Origin: an uncultured Propionibacteriaceae bacterium
Lineage (GTDB): Bacteria > Actinomycetota > Actinomycetes > Propionibacteriales > Propionibacteriaceae
Reading direction: 5' to 3'
NCBI GenBank assembly: GCA_936941515.1
Contig: CAKZJI010000434.1
Location: 1 to 7,397, forward strand
DNA length: 7,397 bases
Both the position numbers and the translations under genes were made by a program. Positions 1-6,328 of this stretch are shown here, piece by piece (the stretch's first letter is position 1; each line of letters starts with the position of its first letter). The notes under the pieces are model-generated. The model saw only the letters and a program-made list of their open reading frames with translations, was not told the origin of the DNA and ran no database searches.

Positions 1-161
1 ACCTGTCCGGGATGGTGGCCGGCGCCAAGTACCGCGGCGAGTTCGAGGAGCGCCTCAAGGCCGTCCTCAAGGAGATCAAGGACTCCGACGGCGAGGTCAT
101 CACCTTCATCGACGAGCTCCACACCGTGGTCGGCGCGGGCGCCGGCGGCGACTCGGCGATG
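1..161 (+). CDS. clpB: ClpB fragment (first AAA+ domain), joined in frame to a permease
   Basis: These ~53 codons read as the ClpB disaggregase, a hexameric cytosolic AAA+ ATPase that threads aggregated proteins through its pore together with DnaK. The frame is open from base 3, so the piece is cut at its 5' side by the window edge. Visible are pore loop 1 ([13 protein letters not shown], with the substrate-gripping tyrosine in codon 30-32) and the Walker B segment [14 protein letters not shown], with its D-E pair at 111-116. Walker A must lie upstream. After GGDSAM (about 144-161) ClpB proteins continue with DAGNMLKPMLARGEL. Here the reading changes abruptly to [10 protein letters not shown], which is the cytoplasmic EAA loop of a sugar permease. 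The family assignment is near certain. The fragment cannot be a working ClpB: the rest of domain 1, the middle domain and domain 2 are missing. Confidence 0.88.
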
Positions 162-482
162 GAGGAGGCCGCGATCGTCGACGGCGCCACCTGGGGCGAG
201 CGGATGCGGCGCGTGGTGCTGCCGAACATGAAGTCGGCGATCATGGTCGCCCTGCTGTTCCGCACCCTCGATGCTTTCCGCATCTTCGACAACATCTTCA
301 TCATGACGGGCGGCAGCCACGACACGGCCTCCCTGTCCCTGGTCGCCTACAACCAGACCATCTCACGCACGGAGGTTGGCCTCGGCTCCGCGGTGTCGGT
401 GCTGCTGTTCCTGTGCGTGGTCATCATCGCTGTGATCTTCGTCAAGGGCTTCCGTGTCGATCTTGCCCGGGGAAGGAGGTGA
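162..482 (+). CDS. C-terminal part of a SugA/MalF-type sugar ABC transporter permease
   Basis: About 106 codons form the C-terminal third of a binding-protein-dependent sugar permease (first permease subunit, inner membrane). It opens inside the EAA loop ([21 protein letters not shown]), the coupling helix that docks on the ATPase. A membrane segment around [21 protein letters not shown] follows, then a short loop ([12 protein letters not shown]) and a last membrane helix (about 373-447). The wording [15 protein letters not shown] is very close to SugA of actinobacterial trehalose importers as I recall it. A full protein would be near 300 residues, so the four N-terminal helices are absent and replaced by ClpB sequence. 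The stop codon (480-482) lies within the ribosome binding site of the next permease, as expected for a tightly coupled operon. This half is therefore in its natural place and the ClpB half is foreign. The substrate is not proven; trehalose or another alpha-glucoside is the best guess. Confidence 0.85.
   Translation, partial: EEAAIVDGATWGERMRRVVLPNMKSAIMVALLFRTLDAFRIFDNIFIMTGGSHDTASLSLVAYNQTISRTEVGLGSAVSVLLFLCVVIIAVIFVKGFRVDLARGRR
471..482 (+). promoter_or_regulatory. Strong ribosome binding site deciding the start of the second permease
   Basis: GGAAGGAGGTGA sits 7 bases before the ATG at 490. It overlaps the stop codon of the preceding permease. It makes ATG 490 a much better start than the in-frame GTG at 454, which would add 12 residues that look like read-through of the upstream gene. 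Confidence 0.85.
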
Positions 483-489
483 GGCGGGC

Positions 490-1332
490 ATGACTCGCGA
501 ACTCACCACTGGCCAGAAGCTCTGGCAGATCGCCATCACCGTCGCGATCATCGTCTACACCGTCATTCCGCTGCTGTGGATCGTGAACCTGTCCCTCAAG
601 CCAGGGGCGGACCGGGCGGACGGCAACTTCTGGGCGGTCCACCCCACCTTGGAGAACTACGAGCTGATCTTCACCGGAGGTGCGCGGGACCTGTTCTTGC
701 CCGCGCTGCTCAACTCGGTGCTGGTGACGATCGTCGCGACGATCATCGCCGTGATCCTGGCAACCTTCTGCGCCTACGCGATCGCCCGGCTGGACTTCCC
801 CGGCAAGCGGCTCATCCTCGGCACCGCGCTGACGGTCTCGTTCTTCCCGGTGATCTCACTGGTCACCCCGCTGTTCGACCTGTGGCGTCAGATCCACCTG
901 TTCGACACCATTCCGGGGCTGATCCTGCCGTACCTGGTGCTGACCCTGCCGCTGTCGATTTGGACGCTGTCTGCTTTCTTTCAGCAGATCCCGTGGGAGA
1001 TGGAGCAGGCCGCTCAGGTGGACGGCGCAACCAGCTGGGAGGCGTTCCGGAAGGTGATCGTGCCGCTGGCCACGCCCGGTGTCTTCACCACTGCGATCAT
1101 CGCCTTCTTCACTGCGTGGAATGACTTCGTCTTCGCCATCTCGCTGACCAGCGACAAGGCCCGCACCGTACCGGCGGCGCTGGCCTTCTTCACCGGCGCC
1201 AGCCAGTTCGAGTCACCCACCGGCGCGATCTGCGCCGCAGGTGTTGTGGTGACGGTGCCGGTGGTCGTCCTCGTCCTCATCTTCCAGCGCCGCATCGTCT
1301 CCGGCCTCACCTCTGGCGCCGTCAAGGGCTGA
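490..1332 (+). CDS. SugB/MalG-type sugar ABC transporter permease
   Basis: This 280-residue inner-membrane permease is the second of two that form the channel of a carbohydrate importer. Six hydrophobic segments are visible at about residues 13-35, 72-97, 107-127, 142-165, 196-218 and 246-266. The EAA loop lies at about 170-192 (MEQAAQVDGATSWEAFRKVIVP). That is the MalG/SugB arrangement, and the length is normal for the family. The start is set by the strong Shine-Dalgarno at 471-482. It follows the truncated first permease almost without a gap and is followed 22 bases later by the ATPase gene, so the three are one transcription unit. The solute-binding protein that normally heads such operons is not in the window. 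The substrate is inferred as an alpha-glucoside (trehalose or maltose class) from resemblance to SugB; other sugars are possible. Confidence 0.92.
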   Translation: MTRELTTGQKLWQIAITVAIIVYTVIPLLWIVNLSLKPGADRADGNFWAVHPTLENYELIFTGGARDLFLPALLNSVLVTIVATIIAVILATFCAYAIARLDFPGKRLILGTALTVSFFPVISLVTPLFDLWRQIHLFDTIPGLILPYLVLTLPLSIWTLSAFFQQIPWEMEQAAQVDGATSWEAFRKVIVPLATPGVFTTAIIAFFTAWNDFVFAISLTSDKARTVPAALAFFTGASQFESPTGAICAAGVVVTVPVVVLVLIFQRRIVSGLTSGAVKG

Positions 1333-1354
1333 CCCCGACTAGGAGAGCAAAATC

Positions 1355-2449
<1,095 letters not shown>

Positions 2450-2461
2450 TCGTCTCCTCAA

Positions 2462-2493
2462 GGGGGCTCCCACAGCTTGCTGTGGGAGCCCCT
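2462..2493 (+). terminator. Strong hairpin after the sugar-transport operon
   Basis: GGGGCTCCCACA (2463-2474) pairs perfectly with TGTGGGAGCCCC (2481-2492) around a 6-base loop (GCTTGC), giving a 12-bp GC-rich stem 13 bases after the ATPase stop codon. The bases that follow (TCGGTGTT) are only moderately T-rich, as is common for terminators in high-GC actinobacteria. Confidence 0.85.
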
Positions 2494-2500
2494 CGGTGTT

Positions 2501-2521
2501 CGCAGAGCCCTTCTGCGTTTT
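2501..2521 (+). terminator. Second, smaller hairpin with a T run
   Basis: CGCAGA (2501-2506) pairs with TCTGCG (2512-2517) around GCCCT and is followed directly by TTTT (2518-2521). It lies 8 bases beyond the first hairpin and looks like a backup intrinsic terminator. The short 6-bp stem makes it less certain than the first. Confidence 0.55.
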
Positions 2522-2660
2522 CGCTTGCGGTGCGAGGCAGAATCACCCCATGCGTCTTGACGCCGAGGGGGAATGTATGCATGAGAAATCACCTGAAGAG
2601 GAAGAGTGGGATGATCTCAACTCCTGTCAGACGAGGTCCCTGTCCTACCCATGACTTATT
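2522..2660. other. Intergenic stretch without a convincing gene
   Basis: Between the terminators and the antitoxin promoter region I see no gene. A short acidic ORF is possible (ATG at 2577, 25 codons, MHEKSPEEEEWDD), but it has no good ribosome binding site and no recognisable relative. The promoter of the downstream toxin-antitoxin operon should lie in or near the right end of this stretch. An AT-rich TATTAT (2657-2662) is a possible -10 element, but no matching -35 is visible. Confidence 0.4.
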
Positions 2661-2688
2661 ATGGTGACACCATCAGACGTGGCCACGT
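2661..2688. promoter_or_regulatory. Two adjacent palindromes, candidate operators of the toxin-antitoxin operon
   Basis: ATGGTGACACCAT (2661-2673) has 6-bp arms around a central A. ACGTGGCCACGT (2677-2688) is a perfect 12-bp palindrome. They are 3 bases apart, overlap a possible -10 (TATTAT, 2657-2662) and end exactly where the Shine-Dalgarno of the antitoxin gene begins. This is the position expected for an autoregulatory operator, as many toxin-antitoxin operons have. A role as operator is inference; the symmetry is directly visible. Confidence 0.5.
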
Positions 2689-2697
2689 AAAGGAGGT
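2689..2697 (+). promoter_or_regulatory. Near-perfect ribosome binding site of the antitoxin gene
   Basis: AAAGGAGGT is 8 bases before the ATG at 2706 and almost fully complementary to the 16S rRNA 3' end. It suggests high translation of the antitoxin relative to the toxin, whose start has no comparable site. Confidence 0.85.
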
Positions 2698-2705
2698 AGG
2701 CCAGC

Positions 2706-3233
2706 ATGACCAAGGCGTTGGATGTCCTCAAATACATTAACGAGAAGCACAGCCCACAGGGCGAGGTGCAGTACCAGAAGTGGCTGTACTACGTGCAGGC
2801 CTGGTCGCTGGCCTGGGATGGGGTCCCGATGTTCGAGGACCGGATCGAGGCCTGGACGATGGGGCCTGTCGTGCGCACCGCGCGTTTCTGTGGCCATGTC
2901 AAAGGACCTTCGGACCTGAGCGATGAGCAGCATGCGACGATTGATGCCGTCATCGGGTATTACCGCAGCTGGACGGGAACCGAACTGATCGACAGGACGC
3001 ATTGCGAGTCCCCTTGGCTGGAGGCCCGCGGCGACCTCCCCGAGAGCGCACCGAGCAGCGCCGAGGTGACCCAGGAGTCGATGCTCCGGGAGTTCACTGC
3101 GCAGTCCCTGCGTGGGGAGGGTCCCAAGAAACCTCCTCTGCCTCGCCGGGAGCCAAGTCCTGACGCGGCGCTGGAGCTGGCCTCCAAGGCCAGTCGACGG
3201 TGGAGTCACACCTTGGCTCTCCTCGCCGAGTGA
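2706..3233 (+). CDS. Panacea/SocA-like (DUF4065) antitoxin
   Basis: This 175-residue soluble protein has the hallmarks of the Panacea / SocA / GepA domain (DUF4065), which neutralises various toxins. The core around residues 22-56 (YQKWLYYVQAWSLAWDG, then FEDRIEAWTMGPVV) matches the family pattern of a 'KLLYYAQAW' helix followed by 'IEAW..GPVV'. Residues 94-108 (LIDRTHCESPWLEAR) and 121-130 (VTQESMLREF) match the two later conserved blocks. The domain ends near 130. The remaining 45 residues (RGEGPKKPPLPRREP and a helical tail) are a linker plus extension that may bind the toxin or DNA. A Doc-family toxin gene overlaps its stop codon (GTGA), so the pair is a translationally coupled toxin-antitoxin operon, with the antitoxin first. 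The frame is intact, unlike both genes after it. The family assignment is strong; the partner is inferred from position. Confidence 0.85.
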   Translation: MTKALDVLKYINEKHSPQGEVQYQKWLYYVQAWSLAWDGVPMFEDRIEAWTMGPVVRTARFCGHVKGPSDLSDEQHATIDAVIGYYRSWTGTELIDRTHCESPWLEARGDLPESAPSSAEVTQESMLREFTAQSLRGEGPKKPPLPRREPSPDAALELASKASRRWSHTLALLAE

Positions 3234-3645
3234 CGGTCATCATCAACGTTGATCTCTGTCTTCAGATCTATGATGCGGAGATCAACGCTGGAGCCTTGAG
3301 GGACAGAGGCCTGCTGGAGGCGGCTGTGGCTGCGCCTTTCGCCAGTTTCGGGGATCAGGAAGCCTTCCCGACTCTGATGGAGAAGACAGCCCGGCTCGCC
3401 TTTGGAATCGCTGAGACCCAAGCTTTCCAGGACGGAAACAAACGTCTCGCTTGGCTCGTCACGGTGGTTTTCTCAACCTGAATGGGGTTGAACTCAGCGT
3501 GGATCAGTCCGAGGCGGCCCACACCATCCGTGTTTTGGGTTCTCGTGGCGGTACAAGGCGAGAAGATGAGCACGCAGCGTCGCTGACACTGCCAGAGTTC
3601 ACCCAGTGGCTCGCTCGGTGTGCGGACAGCGCTTCCTCCACGTGA
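3230..3645 (+). pseudogene. Doc/Fic-family toxin gene, broken by a one-base frameshift
   Basis: The start is GTG 3230, sharing bases with the antitoxin TGA. Frame 2 gives a Doc-like N-terminus (DAEINAGALRDRGLLEAAV, then FPTLMEKTARLAFGIAE) and the Fic loop QAFQDGNKR (codons 64-72). It runs through LAWLVTVVF and meets TGA at 3479-3481. Frame 1 continues the same family from 3472 (LNLNGVELSVDQSEAAHTI) to TGA at 3643-3645. One extra base near TTTTC (3468-3472) would restore a protein of about 138 residues, typical of Doc. Doc toxins phosphorylate EF-Tu and related Fic enzymes AMPylate targets, both using the histidine of HxFx(D/E)GN(K)R. Here that position is Gln (CAA, 3419-3421). Either defect alone should disarm the canonical reaction. 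A sequencing error in the T run or ribosomal frameshifting is possible, but I see no classical slippery heptamer. Confidence 0.8.
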
Positions 3646-3687
3646 TGATGGCTGTTTCGTCGATGCCCAGAGCCCGTGGAGGGCATC

Positions 3688-4061
3688 ATGTCAGGTATGA
3701 CTCCTTTCGCAGCAGTATCTATCGTCACCCGCAATATGGGTCTCGTCTGGGCCTGCGCCTGACCTCCGGCAGCCCGACTGACGACCACGCCGAATTCGAC
3801 AGTGAGGCAGTGCGGGTCATGCTCGATACCGAGGAATTGATTTTGAAACTGGATCGCTCCTGGCAGCGCCCCACGGGTGGGCACGCCATCGCGCTGGCCT
3901 TTCAGTGCTCAATACCAGCTGAGGTCGATGACCTTTTTTCCTTGCTCACAAGCCACGGGGCGCCAGCTAAACAGCAACCCTGGGACGCCTTTTGGGAGCA
4001 GCGGTACGCCTCAGTGCTCGACCCTGACGATAATCAGGTGGACTTGTTCTGTCCTCTGTGA
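3688..4061 (+). pseudogene. Glyoxalase/VOC-family protein gene with an internal out-of-frame deletion
   Basis: The first part (ATG 3688 or 3697, frame 1) reads TPFAAVSIVTRNMG, the usual first strand of a small vicinal-oxygen-chelate protein, then runs into TGA at 3760-3762. From about 3741 frame 3 carries the rest: SRLGLRLTSG, HAEFDSEAVRVMLDTEELI, GGHAIALAFQC, PAEVDDLFSLL and a C-terminal WDAFWEQRYASVLDPDDNQVDLF ending at 4061. Relatives have about 'DMAASLAFYRRLGL' where this gene has NMG-S-RLGL. About 5-7 codons with a net 3n+1 bases therefore appear lost around 3739-3744. VOC proteins of this kind are bleomycin-resistance/glyoxalase-like dimers of mostly unknown substrate. The 151-residue frame-3 ORF starting at 3606 overlaps the toxin remnant, and its first ~45 residues look like nonsense. 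GGAGGG at 3678-3683 is a weak ribosome binding site. Confidence 0.75.
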
Positions 4062-4125
4062 CTGGGACCGCCTCAAGGTGTGTCTGGGACGGTTCGCCGG
4101 GCTGCGGCGCCCTGACAACACGTCG

Positions 4126-4935
4126 TCAGACCCGCCCCAGCGCCTCGCCGTGCAGGACGGCAAACCAGCCGTCCGGGCTGTTTAACCACTCGTGCCAGGC
4201 CGCAGCCATGGCTTCCAGATCAGCCTGGGTTGCCAGCCCTAGCTCCACGGTCCGAGGGCCGAAAGAGGTCAGGCTACGTTCCGCCCACATTTCACCCCAC
4301 CAAGCTCGCAACTCGGGCGTCGCGTAGCACCAAGTGTTAGCGGAACAGGAGATGTCGGTGAATCCGGCCGCGCGGCACCAGGCCAGCAAGCGGCTTCCCG
4401 CATCAGGGTCACCACCGTTGGCGCGAGCCGTGGCCAGGTAGGCCCTGCGCCACGCTTCCATGCCCTCAGGCTGCGGGTACCATGTCATGGCTGAGTAGAT
4501 CGCGTCGCGGACCGCCACCAGGCCTCCTGGTTTCGTGACGCGACGCATCTCTACCAGGGCCGCGACGGGATCGGCGAGGTGCTGCAGCACTTGGTGGGCA
4601 TGAACGACATCGAAGGTGTCATCCGGATAGGGCAGAGCCAGCACATCGCCGATGACCAGTTCAACCTGGGATGAGCCCTGCGCCTCCAAGGTGGTCCGCG
4701 CTGCCGTCAGGGCCGCCTCGGCGGCATCCAGAGCGACGACACGTCCCGGGGCGACACGCTCCGCCAAGCCGATAGTGATGGTGGCAGGCCCACAGCCAAC
4801 GTCCAGGAGCGCCTGTCCTTCGCGTAGATGTGGCAGCAGATAGGCCGCAGAGTTCTCGGCAGTGCGGCTGGCGTGGCTGGAGAGCACTGCCCGGCCATGC
4901 CCATGTGTGTAACGAGCTGAGGAGTCGTCAGTCAT
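4126..4935 (-). CDS. Class I SAM-dependent methyltransferase
   Basis: This 269-residue cytoplasmic enzyme of the Methyltransf_11/25 (UbiE/BioC-like) type has a complete Rossmann core. Motif I LLDVGCGP lies at 43-50, the acidic end of strand 2 (VVALDAAE, D70) contacts the SAM ribose, GDVLALP is at 96-102, FDVVHAHQVLQHLADP at 108-123 and KPGGLVAVRD at 135-144. The C-terminal half (about 150-269), rich in Trp and Ala, should form the acceptor-substrate cap, and it does not let me name the substrate. The start at 4935 lacks a Shine-Dalgarno but has a good -10 nine bases upstream, suggesting leaderless translation. It is convergent with the broken VOC gene and divergent from metB, so it is probably a single-gene unit. 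No truncation is seen. A small-molecule or quinone-type acceptor is possible; this is unproven. Confidence 0.87.
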   Translation of the reverse strand: MTDDSSARYTHGHGRAVLSSHASRTAENSAAYLLPHLREGQALLDVGCGPATITIGLAERVAPGRVVALDAAEAALTAARTTLEAQGSSQVELVIGDVLALPYPDDTFDVVHAHQVLQHLADPVAALVEMRRVTKPGGLVAVRDAIYSAMTWYPQPEGMEAWRRAYLATARANGGDPDAGSRLLAWCRAAGFTDISCSANTWCYATPELRAWWGEMWAERSLTSFGPRTVELGLATQADLEAMAAAWHEWLNSPDGWFAVLHGEALGRV

Positions 4936-4944
4936 GGACCCAAT

Positions 4945-4950
4945 ATTCTA
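4945..4950 (-). promoter_or_regulatory. -10 promoter element of the methyltransferase gene (leaderless)
   Basis: On the minus strand TAGAAT lies 9 bases before the ATG at 4935, so transcription would begin within 2-4 bases of the start codon. No Shine-Dalgarno is present in the short leader. The 17-bp-spaced -35 (GCTGAG) is poor, as is common in actinobacteria. Confidence 0.5.
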
Positions 4951-4975
4951 CAACAGCCCGCCCCGAGCTCAGCTA

Positions 4976-5000
4976 TCTCAATCCAAGCGATAAGTTGAGA
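4976..5000. repeat. Inverted repeat in front of metB
   Basis: TCTCAA (4976-4981) and TTGAGA (4995-5000) form perfect 6-bp arms 13 bases apart, in the 85-base divergent spacer and 20 bases before the metB start. It could be a regulator site or a leader hairpin. Arms this short can occur by chance, and it does not match the McbR methionine-repressor motif as I know it. Confidence 0.3.
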
Positions 5001-5020
5001 GGACGACCTCAGGAGGAGAC

Positions 5021-6181
5021 ATGGCAGAACTGGGACGCTGGACGCAGGCAGTGCGCACTGGGATGGGGGCCGATCCCGCCGTCGGAGCAGTGGTGCCGCC
5101 GATCTATCTCAGCACCAACTACCTGTTCGACGGCATGGGGCAGCCGGGCGCATACGACTACTCCCGCTCCAACAACCCCACCCGTGATCTCCTCAGCGAC
5201 GCGCTCGCCACCCTGGAGGGCGGAGTGGGAGCGACGACCGTCGGCACAGGGCTGGCCGCGATCACCCTCATCGCGGAGGCCTTCATTCCCGCCGGCGGAC
5301 GTGCGGTGGTGCAGCACGATGCCTACGGCGGCACCTGGCGACTGTTCGCGTTCCTGGCGGAGCAGGGACGTTTCGATGTGGACTTCGTCGACTTCAACGA
5401 CGTCGAAGCCTTCCAGGCCGCCTTGGGCAGGAAGCCGGCGGTGGTGTGGGTTGAGACGCCGTCAAATCCGCTGCTGCGCATCACTGACATCGCCGCTGCC
5501 TCGGCGGCGGCCCACGAGGCCGGGGCGCTGGTGGTGGCCGACAACACATTCCTGTCTCCCCTGCTGCAGCGCCCCTTGGAGCAGGGGGCCGACCTGGTGG
5601 TGCACTCCACCACGAAGTTCCTGAATGGACATTCCGATGTGGTGGGTGGCGCGGTGATTGCCTCCACCCAGGAGCAGCACGAGCGGCTGCGACTGTGGGG
5701 CAATGCGCTCGGCCTGACCGCAGGGGCCTTCGATTCGTATCTGACGCTGCGCGGCATCCGAACCCTCGATGCCCGGCTCCGCGTGCATCAGGAGAACACC
5801 GCCGCCCTCGTGGAGGTGCTGCGCGCGCATCCCGTCGTGGAGCGCCTCCACTACCCCGGTCTGCCAGATCATCCCGGTCATGAGATCGCCGCCCGGCAGC
5901 AGAGCGGCTTCGGCTCCCTCATCAGCCTGGAGCTGCACGGCGGCATCCAGGCGGCGGAGCGGTTCCTCGACGGCCTGCAGATCTTCCACCTGGCCGAGTC
6001 CCTGGGCGGGGTGGAGTCGCTGATCTGCCACCCCGAGTCCATGACCCACGCCGGCATGTCACCGGAGGCCAGGGCGACGGCAGGCATCACCGGCGGGCTG
6101 CTGAGGTTGAGCGTCGGCATCGAGTCTGCGGAAGATCTGGTTGCCGTCGTCGGAGAGGCCCTGGAGCGGGCGGCTTCATAA
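5021..6181 (+). CDS. metB: Cystathionine gamma-synthase
   Basis: This 386-residue PLP enzyme joins an activated homoserine (O-succinyl- or O-acetyl-) with cysteine to make cystathionine, the transsulfuration step of methionine synthesis. It is a cytosolic homotetramer in the family. The Schiff-base lysine is K199 (HSTTKFLNGHSDVVGG). PLP-binding residues are visible: Y47 and R49 (YDYSRSNNPTRD), Y102 (HDAYGG), D174 (ADNTFLSP) and S196. The C-terminus has LAESLGGVESLICHP and MTHAGMSPEAR, characteristic of MetB. Its length equals that of E. coli MetB and the similarity runs end to end, which favours MetB over cystathionine gamma-lyase or O-acetylhomoserine sulfhydrylase, though substrate choice in this family is hard to read by eye. 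AGGAGG (5011-5016) precedes the ATG. It is divergent from the methyltransferase and appears to be a single gene, with pflB 147 bases downstream. Confidence 0.92.
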   Translation: MAELGRWTQAVRTGMGADPAVGAVVPPIYLSTNYLFDGMGQPGAYDYSRSNNPTRDLLSDALATLEGGVGATTVGTGLAAITLIAEAFIPAGGRAVVQHDAYGGTWRLFAFLAEQGRFDVDFVDFNDVEAFQAALGRKPAVVWVETPSNPLLRITDIAAASAAAHEAGALVVADNTFLSPLLQRPLEQGADLVVHSTTKFLNGHSDVVGGAVIASTQEQHERLRLWGNALGLTAGAFDSYLTLRGIRTLDARLRVHQENTAALVEVLRAHPVVERLHYPGLPDHPGHEIAARQQSGFGSLISLELHGGIQAAERFLDGLQIFHLAESLGGVESLICHPESMTHAGMSPEARATAGITGGLLRLSVGIESAEDLVAVVGEALERAAS

Positions 6182-6328
6182 CATCCACCCTGCCGACGCA
6201 TGGAAGAAACGCTCAGTTAGACTGACCGCATCGAACGCGAACCAGCCCACCGTCGTGCCCATTCAGTGCGGTCCGACCTCGCGGCCGCCTGATCTGTGCC
6301 CGGTGGACGCAGTCGAGGAAAGGTATCC
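6182..6328 (+). promoter_or_regulatory. metB-pflB spacer with the probable pflB promoter
   Basis: These 147 bases hold no gene. TAGACT (6218-6223) is a plausible -10. A CCGACG (6193-6198) 19 bases upstream is only a weak -35. AGGAAAGG (6316-6323) is the ribosome binding site, 5 bases before the pflB ATG. I see no clear intrinsic terminator after metB and no obvious FNR- or Rex-type palindrome, so read-through from metB is not excluded. Confidence 0.4.

Noticed and set aside
2577..2654. Small acidic ORF (25 codons) before the antitoxin
   Set aside because: It has no convincing ribosome binding site, no family resemblance, and overlaps the region where a promoter is needed.
3200..3229. Upstream alternative start of the toxin (MESHLGSPRR)
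   Set aside because: The GTG at 3230 overlaps the antitoxin stop as in coupled operons. The extra ten residues only translate the antitoxin C-terminus in another frame.
3464..3481. Programmed -1 ribosomal frameshift in the toxin gene
   Set aside because: GTG GTT TTC is not a classical X-XXY-YYZ slippery site and I see no obvious stimulatory hairpin after it. A mutation or base-call error in the T run is simpler, though not excluded.
4830..5624. 264-codon + strand ORF across the methyltransferase start and metB
   Set aside because: Its composition (Arg/Pro/Ser/Trp-rich) is typical of a shadow frame of GC-rich DNA, and it overlaps two well-supported genes.
5462..6049. Long minus-strand ORF inside metB
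   Set aside because: It is antisense to an unbroken, highly conserved metB and its His/Gln/Arg-rich translation resembles no family.
6200..6220. Six-codon ORF (MEETLS) in the pflB leader as a possible attenuator peptide
   Set aside because: It is too short, has no ribosome binding site, and has no alternative hairpins that would support attenuation.
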